A stretch of 64,000 bases of DNA, taken from the NCBI RefSeq assembly GCF_000143535.2, contig NC_037322.1, positions 1,116,001 to 1,180,000 of the forward strand, written 5' to 3'. Under the pieces are notes generated by a model that was not told where the DNA came from, ran no database searches, and saw nothing but the letters and a program-made list of their open reading frames with translations. Positions within the stretch are counted from its first letter, which is position 1, and each line of letters starts with the position of its first letter. The DNA comes from Botrytis cinerea B05.10 (lineage: Eukaryota > Ascomycota > Leotiomycetes > Helotiales > Sclerotiniaceae). Of the stretch, positions 57,102 to 64,000 are shown in pieces. Made by a program: the position numbers and the translations under genes.

Positions 57102-57867
57102 AAGACGATTGTCTAGACGATTCCAGAAGCCCGGGATAGAACACAGCCATCTGCTAGTGCCCTGCGTCCTGATGTTGCTGTCATATTCCTATTCCTAAAA
57201 GAGATTGTTGGATGATACGCGTCTAATGAGGCGTTGTCAATTCCCTCGAAATATCATTGTGAAAGAGCGGCGCACGAATTCTACAATGGTAAGGCTTAGC
57301 CACCACAGCCTCACGAGCTATACCCGTTTCTGGTACCGACGAGTTGATCTCAATTGTTAGACAGCTTGGCCCCTTGGTCGAACGTAAGCTCCCCTGTTCG
57401 TCCGAATAAGAAGAAGGTAGACCAGCACGGGGGTGGGGACCTACAGCCACTTGACAGCTCTTGAGACTTAGTCGGGCAAAATAACTACATAAATACTTAG
57501 ATACTAGGATGTTTTTGATGCCACATAGCAATCTAAATTTGATTAACCAAATCCTTGAAACCCGAAACTTAACCAAGGTTCACTTCTCCAAGAAAGTTAC
57601 AATGATTGTCCGCTAATTACGCCTCCACTATTACAACTATTACATCGCCCAAGATGACGATGAGCCAATTGCTAGGCGAGTTCCAAGCTTCCAAGGTTCA
57701 TGCGCAACAATCAACTTTCTTTGTATCAAGCCACGTCTAGAATTATATATATTATCATTCACTTCCCTCCTTGGCCCTCCGTTCCCAGGCACAAGAAACA
57801 AGAACACATTCAAAGATTCAACCCCCATTCAAACATCTTGTCAACAGCTGTCAATCACAACGTTGAT
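57102..57867. other. Intergenic: 3' flank of MED7 and promoter of the Cys-rich gene
   Basis: No coding frame has support. The last part is the probable transcription start region of the next gene. Confidence 0.5.
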
Positions 57868-58008
57868 GTAAGTTATGACACTCCCGAATGCGAGCTGGTA
57901 CCACAAATATGACGCCACAGCCGTCACAATCTAAGACATCCACCTTATCAAGCTTGCATCATCATTATACATAATCAGACACACAACTAACGAACATTTC
58001 TACTGCAG
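57868..58008 (+). other. Probable 5'UTR intron of the Cys-rich gene
   Basis: GTAAGT at 57868, an ACTAAC branch site at about 57985 and TACTGCAG ending at 58008 make a 141-nt intron. It lies 73 bp before the start codon of the small gene. Confidence 0.6.
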
Positions 58009-58081
58009 ACATCAATACCACACAATTCCAACCTCATCCTCAACCTCAACCTCAATCTCAACCAAAGAAAACAACTTGAAA

Positions 58082-58252
58082 ATGTGCACTTCAACTTCCA
58101 CCGGCCTCGTCAACCGCAACGGCCCTGGCTCCGCAGCCTCATCTACCATCTCCGACATCGTTAAGGGTACCAGTACAACAGGAAAGACAAAGTGCTTGGA
58201 GTGTGATGGATATGAATGCTGTTGTATTCCTATTCCTTGCACTGTTATGTGA
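58082..58252 (+). CDS. Small conserved-looking Cys-rich protein, 56 residues
   Basis: An ATG with a good context (TTGAAAATGTGC) opens a 56-codon frame. It starts MCTSTSTGLVNRNGPGSAAS, has SDIVKGTSTTGKTKCLECDG and ends YECCCIPIPCTVM. The five or six clustered cysteines (CLEC, ECCC, PC) may bind metal or carry lipid. I believe very similar short proteins occur in many filamentous ascomycetes, but I cannot check this here. It has no signal peptide and no membrane segment. The gene is shorter than usual open-frame cut-offs, and it is preceded by a clear 5'UTR intron, which supports expression. Confidence 0.7.
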   Translation: MCTSTSTGLVNRNGPGSAASSTISDIVKGTSTTGKTKCLECDGYECCCIPIPCTVM

Positions 58253-59065
58253 GGTGCTGGAAGCCGATTGGGATGATGGAGAGTCGATCAAGGGGCGATG
58301 ACAACGTTTTCCTGAGATGCTAGGGATGGAAGGGATGGATTTTGGAATACCACATGGAGATGAGCGATCGTTGACGTGGATTTGGACTTTTACTGGTGTT
58401 TGGGAAATGGGAAGGAGAGATATGCGATTGCTGATATCATGAATAATGAATGGATACCTTTTTCAACGTTGAGCTGTACTTCAAAACAAGTCCCTGGTTC
58501 TCTATGTTAATGGTGTGGGTGCGTGGTGATAATCTTTAGTATGAGACCGCGACGAAAGTATATTACATCTTTTCACATGGACTGGTAAGCAGTAACCAAG
58601 GCTATTTTCCATCGTCCCCATACTTAATCTAGGTCTTATCGTTCATCACTGTATAAAAGAAGTTATCTTTTGGATGCTATGCTGACTCATCATATCATTT
58701 ATTATTGGTCTTCCATTTTGCATGGCTCCCTCGCGCTTGTCTTTTCAACCTTTACACCCAATCGTTTCTTGATCGCTCCAAAATCTCACACGATATCATG
58801 CACAGCAAGGCTGTGTTATGCAATAAAATTCTAAAGAGGAAAGTATCAAGCCACTATCATGAGGCGAAGCACATTTGCAACGAGGTCTATACCAGAAAAT
58901 GTGTTTATAAGAATATCGATGGCTCGACGTGTTGAGCAGTATGTTCAGTTCATCACGCAGGTTTCGATACATTTTTAGTGTCACTGTGCATGTTGGCCCA
59001 AATGTGTTCTCGAAATATTAAATCCGTATTGTCAATTTCCTAGAGAGCAGACCAAGAAGTCAAAA
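58253..59065. other. Intergenic
   Basis: About 810 bp with no gene recognised; the frame at 58705-58935 is unsupported. The last 150 bp are the promoter side of the STAND gene. Confidence 0.55.
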
Positions 59066-62000
59066 ATGGCTGAGGTTCTCGGTATTGCTTCTAGTATTGC
59101 TGGCTTGGTATCGCTAGCTGATACGGTTGTTCGGCTGGGTTACAAATATATCAGAGATGTCAAAGATGCCGAGGAATCTGTTCAAAGTCTCGTTAAAGAA
59201 GTCAACAACCTTTCTGGCGTGCTTCACAGTCTTGAAAATGTGGCACAGGCACTGGAAGCGCAGGATACTTCGGTGCACAGCTCCAACAAGATAATTAATC
59301 TACATTCATGTCAAATAACTCTTGAGAAGATTACAAAGCAGTTGGAGAAAGCTATCCCAGAAGTAAAGTCAACATCTCAGAAGTTGAAGTGGCCATTCAA
59401 GAAGACAGCAATTTCGGAGTTGTTGAAAGAGATCCAGAATCACAAATCTACCATGATGATGGCCTTAAATACTCAACAAATGTGGCACACATCAGCCCCA
59501 TGGTCATCTTTGGCTTGACTAACTTGTGCAGGTCTACCTTAATTGAGATACTTGCCAACCAAGAACAACTCAATAAAGGCGTCGCTGCCATAAATGCAAA
59601 AATGGAGGCTTCACGAATAGAACTGCAAAGATTGGCTGCGGGTGAGTTCTCGGTCTAATGAGAAATACTTTTGTTTGTGCTGATCATGATGAAGACGAGA
59701 GTTTAAGGAAGAAGCTCAATCTTCTAGGTACCATCGATGTCATGAAATGGCAAAACTCAAATATTAGATTGAGACAACCTGGAACGGGCGTCTGGTTCAC
59801 TGAGAGCAGGGACTTCAAGAACTGGGCGTCTGCAGACAATTCAAATTTATGGGTCTATGGAATACGTATGTCACAGTTCAGCCTTCGATGTATCAAGTAA
59901 ATTCTGACAATCGTAGCTGGAGCCGGAAAAACAGTTCTGATGTAAGTCATGCATATCTTGAGGTCAAAATTAGATTCAACAGGAACTAATCAAGAATTAC
60001 AAATAGGGCATCTGTTATACAAGAGATTGAGAAAACCCAGGATCCATCTCACGGTATGAAAAGGCCAAGGTTGGACTCTTTGCCATCAGATATTGTACTA
60101 ATATTTTGGAAAGGAGTTGCAAAATTCTATTGCGACTACAAGGACACCCAGACTCACGATCCACGGACTATTCTGGGGACTTTGGCACGACAACTGATCC
60201 TTCAGCATCACGATGCTTTTACGCAACTGGAATCTTTCTGCGAGAAGCATCACATGACGGAAATCACCCAAGGGTCAGCTACCACTGACGACTTTTGCGA
60301 ATTTATAGTCAAACTATCAGGAAATTTCTCCACTACCAGTATCTTAGTAGATGGCATAGATGAGATTGCTGAAGATCGCGCGGAAGTCACAAGACTTTTG
60401 AAGTCATTGAACAATCCATCAGGAACAATCAAAATCCTCTTAGCGAGTCGCAATGAGATTGATATCAGAAATGTATTGGCAAATTATCCTTCTGTTTCTA
60501 TTGCGGCTAAGAGTGGCGACTTGCGGCTCTATGTGCACTCTGAAATCGAGAAGCGAACGAAAATGGGTAAGCTTCGCATTAGAGATCATAACCTAAAAGA
60601 TCATATTGTCAAAGTACTCACAGAGGGCGCTGATGGCATGTGTGTTTTTCTTGCTCCAAATAAGTCTGCGAATGAAACTGACCGTATCTAGGTTTCGGTG
60701 GGTTGCGTGTCAAATGGACTATCTTTGCGAATGCAGCACGGATCGAGATCGCCGTGAAGCCTTACGCACATTACCCCCAGATCTGCCCAAATCATACGAA
60801 CGTATTCTTGACAGGGTAAATCGAAGCAGTAAAGAAAACCAAATACTTGTCAGACATACACTTCTTTGGGTTGTATATGCCGAAGAGTCGCTAACGATAG
60901 CACAACTGCTCCAAGCGCTTGCAGTTAGACCAGGTGACGAGACTTTCGAGAAGGAAAACATGACTACATTGGACGAACTCCTCAACTGGTGTAGTAGTCT
61001 CATACGCCAAAAGTCTCAATCGGATGAGCTAGAGCTTGCACACTTCACAGTGAAAGAATATCTCTTGAGCCTTTCTGAAGAATGTGGTCCAAGTCTTTCA
61101 CAGTATAGACTTTCTGGAGATCATGTCGAGATTGCGAGAGTTTGTTGCAACTTCTTGACTCTTTCGGAATTCGACGGAACGCCGCTGCCAGTGACGGATT
61201 TTGATTCCGAGGCGACAGATTTCGATGAAATATGGATGGATTTCGAGGACAAATACTCGTTCATGAAATATGTTCTCCGATTTTGGATTGGTCATATCCA
61301 TCAGAGCAATTGGAGCGCAATTTCAAATGATGTGTTACTTCTGTTTGATGAAACTAAAAGCAGTTACAGATTATGGACATTTGGACGCTACCACTTCGAA
61401 ATTTTATCTTGTTGCGCCGACACTGATTTGTTAAATTCTGACGATCTTCTAGCAGCAGATCACCTGAATTGCGTGATAGGGACATCAAGACCTTCTGCTC
61501 TTCACTGGGCTGCTATGAGTGCTTTGCCCGATATTTGCACCGCACTCATCAATCGTGGAGCTGATGTAAGTGCGCTAAGCGTTGTTGGCAGTCCGATTGA
61601 GTGTGCGATACTGTACTATAACGCAATATATGAGGACCGAGAAATATTATCTCAGGAGGTACTTGGAAATACTAGATATTGGAGATGGGATTCAAGGAAG
61701 AAGGTCATCAAACATTTGATCATGGCCGGTGCAGCTCTCGACAATATCGATATCATAGAACTCCTCTATCGACACTCAAGTACATTCTCATATTATTCTG
61801 ACGAGTCGGATGCTGATTTATTTCGAGTCATATTCGATAAGAATCCAACTTTTTCCGTTGAGAGTCTATTTGCATTTTTCCAACACACTTTTCTCGAAAG
61901 ATATGTGAGAGGTCAAGACTCAAAAATACACTATAATAGTGCAAGCTTACCCGTCGAGTTCCTGGCTTGGGGGGCACGCACTAATTTCGCACATTTCGCA

Positions 62001-63638
62001 CCGGCTACGTTGCCGTTATTTCTTGCAATTATTCATGATGATTTAGCTATTTCAGACTACTCGCCGTCAAGCCTTCAATTTTTTCTCGATATTGATTTTC
62101 TTGGAATATCACAAAATGACGGAATGGACACAAGTCCTATTTCACAAGATCATACCGAGCATTGGATAACGAAAATGAGCACCTTGATGTTTGAGTTCAT
62201 ACAAAATTCAAGAGTGAATTCTTCAAACTACCTTGAAAAGATAGTTTTAAGATCGTTTTCCGTTGGATTTATAGACTATGATGATGTGTTTGACTTTATC
62301 TTTAGATTGAGAAACAACAATATTGAGCTGGATTTCAACTTGCAAAACGAAGTAGGGGACACGGTTCTTCAAGGATTCATGGAACTTATCGGTAGCGGTT
62401 GGCGAAATGTGCATCAAATATTCTTGACAGCCGTTTTACAATTTCAGGCCAATTTGACTATCTCAAACAACCTAAATATCACTCCAATAGAGATACTACT
62501 ATCTCGTACAGGATCTTGCTTAGATGAGATGTTGTCCTTTGTCAAGATATGGCGAGCGGGAGATATTTCAAGTGCGTGTGAGAAGAATCCCGATCTGCTT
62601 GAAAGATTGCTTGACGTAGCAAAGTCGCCCGACATGTTGGAATTAATTTTGCGACTATTGGCGAAGGACATCGACAGACACACGCAGTCAACGCAAGATC
62701 TGATGGCTCGTTATTGTACGGTAGATTATATGAAAAAGCTTTTTATCCTGCGCCTCAAATATGGGGCAAAGAACGATCATATTTTAGCGCATGAGGAGGA
62801 AATCAGCGATGAAGAAGGCAGCGACGATCAATTGTCTGTGGTAGGTGAACACGAAGCTTATACCTCAACTGACGAGGAAGAAAATGGCGATAATGCCCCA
62901 TCAATCGACGACCTGACTAGAAGAGGTAAATTTTCCATCACGAAAGACATTCATAGCTCCTTTTTGTTTGTGGAAAAAGATCAAGACAATGGCTTACCTG
63001 TTATAGAATCATCCGAACACGCACGTTCAGTAACTAGGACAGAAAAAGTGCCTACAAACAAGACTTTAACGAAAATTGGTGGATCTTTAGCCGTAAATGA
63101 AAAGACACATTCCTCTCTACATTTACTATCAGGCAGCCATGCCTCAGCAGATTTCGGAAAGTTACGATTATTGTTAGCACATAATTCCGACTTGGAAATT
63201 CGTAATCACCAGAATCTCACGCCGCTTGCCATCGCCATTCGATCTAAGAATTTGCGAGCCATGTATGCTTTACTCATTTCGGGCGCAAGCACAGAAGCTC
63301 ATGTCGGACAAGGACAGACGTGCTTGCATCTGGCCTGCTGTCTAGGAAATAAAGAAGCTGCGTGGGCTCTGCTTCATGCAGGTGCCAATACTTCCCACAA
63401 AGATCATTATGGAAGTACTGCGGAGGAACTTGCCACGCTCATTGGGCGTTCTGACATCGTCGACTTATTCCCTAGGAGAGTTGACGATGGCTCTCGGGCA
63501 GGATCTCAACATAGCGAATATTCCACCGATAAATCACCTGACGAGGATTTGTCTAATAGCGAAAAGTCTGATATCTCAGATTCTGGTCAACTCTCCCCAT
63601 TATCAACAGCCCAGGACCTTGCCTTGCGTCCTAAATGA
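59066..63638 (+). CDS. STAND/NLR-type protein: fungal STAND N-terminal domain, NACHT, ankyrin repeats
   Basis: Seven exons (59066-59481, 59532-59641, 59695-59865, 59917-59941, 60007-60053, 60114-60639, 60692-63638) give 1413 residues. The N-terminal helical domain (MAEVLGIASSIAGLVSLADT, AEESVQSLVKEVNNLSGVLH) is the type found on many fungal STAND proteins. The NACHT NTPase has a Walker A loop PGAGKTVLM made across the tiny exons 4 and 5, a Walker-B-like TTSILVDGIDEIAEDRAEV, and IKILLASRNEIDIRNVL. FRWVACQMDYLCECSTDRDR and the following TLLWVVYAEESLTIAQLLQA correspond to the winged-helix part. Ankyrin repeats lie at about residue 700 (SALHWAAMSALPDICTALIN) and near the C-terminus (LTPLAIAIRSKNLRAMYALL, TCLHLACCLGNKEAAWALLH). 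The region between is long and less repetitive, and an acidic stretch (DEEGSDDQL) precedes the last repeats. Such proteins are immune-type receptors that oligomerise on nucleotide binding; the trigger here is unknown. The frame holds across every splice. Confidence 0.93.
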
Positions 63639-64000
63639 AGCCGATCTATCTCAACGCTTGGAATGTGAACCATTCTGATTCACCAGCTGCAGCTAAGCAC
63701 CATTCATGATTGCCATGGACTGATATTGTGATTGTCTCTGACTTGGCTGTATATTGGAAAAAAAGAAAAAATCTAGACACGCTGGTATAATATAAAATGA
63801 TGATTACGTAGCGAACATGTAGTTAAACCGTTTTGAAGATAATGATGGATCAAACTCCACATTTGTACGGAAGATTATAAAAAAGAGAAAACAAGTATTG
63901 CAAACTTAAAACTCATCCAATTTTCTGCTTCTTCTTCTTCTTCTTCTTCTTCTTCTTTGATATAAGAATCAATGATGCAAAAATTGTCTCCAAACTTAAG
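63639..64000. other. 3' flank of the STAND gene with a TTC microsatellite
   Basis: AT-rich intergenic DNA with AATATAAAATG-type sequences near 63790, and a (TTC)n tract at 63927-63958. No gene seen. Confidence 0.6.
63927..63958. repeat. (TTC)n microsatellite
   Basis: About ten CTT/TTC units near the right edge of the window. Confidence 0.92.

Overview
The window looks like nuclear DNA of a filamentous ascomycete, most likely a leotiomycete (inference). Genes carry many short introns of about 47-72 nt with GT..AG ends and CTAAC/CTGAC-like branch sites. The protein set includes HET and NACHT-ankyrin proteins, a GPI-anchored CFEM protein and a GPI-anchored phospholipase B. AT-rich repeat DNA shows the transition-only decay expected of repeat-induced point mutation (RIP). 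No rRNA, tRNA or CRISPR array was recognised.

Layout. 1-4.5 kb is a transposon zone: the LTR and gag start of a gypsy-type element (minus strand, running off the left edge), an AT-rich RIP-like region with a diverged tandem duplication, a small inverted-repeat (MITE-like) element, and the dead C-terminal part of a Tc1/mariner transposase. 5.0-9.2 kb holds two secreted or cell-surface genes, CFEM and phospholipase B, with AT-rich blocks between and after them. 11.1-13.3 kb is a HET-domain gene. 14.6-24.2 kb is housekeeping: a macro-domain-like protein, a Roadblock/LAMTOR2-like protein, glyoxalase I and a 3-phosphoglycerate dehydrogenase. 24.2-32.7 kb is an 8.5 kb gene-poor stretch with a second inverted-repeat element. 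32.7-41.0 kb carries a SET-domain protein, a small repeat protein with a PCNA-binding-like motif, and a CNNM/Mam3-type membrane protein. 41.6-46.7 kb has a protein kinase fused to a coiled coil and a His-rich protein. 47.3 kb is an isolated copia-type gag remnant.

48.8-54.4 kb contains the most unusual locus: a very long minus-strand gene with N-terminal membrane segments, about 500 residues of coiled coil, three diverged copies of an unrecognised domain (each ending in W-x-G-M), and a Gln-rich then RGG-rich tail. The third domain copy is split by a single in-frame TGA, inside a 42-nt stretch that could be a very short intron. Then follow a PAP2 lipid phosphatase and, divergently transcribed, Mediator subunit MED7; a 56-residue Cys-rich protein with a 5'UTR intron; and a seven-exon STAND protein (fungal STAND N-terminal domain, NACHT, winged-helix-like region, ankyrin repeats) that fills the right end.

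Functionally the region mixes core metabolism and gene expression (SerA-type dehydrogenase, Glo1, MED7, PAP2, LAMTOR2-like) with accessory self/non-self recognition and cell-surface genes (HET, STAND, CFEM, PLB). The accessory genes are the ones nearest transposon debris or at cluster ends. Multi-exon models were built by hand from splice signals and reading-frame continuity. Many apparent open frames on purine-rich or microsatellite DNA were left out.
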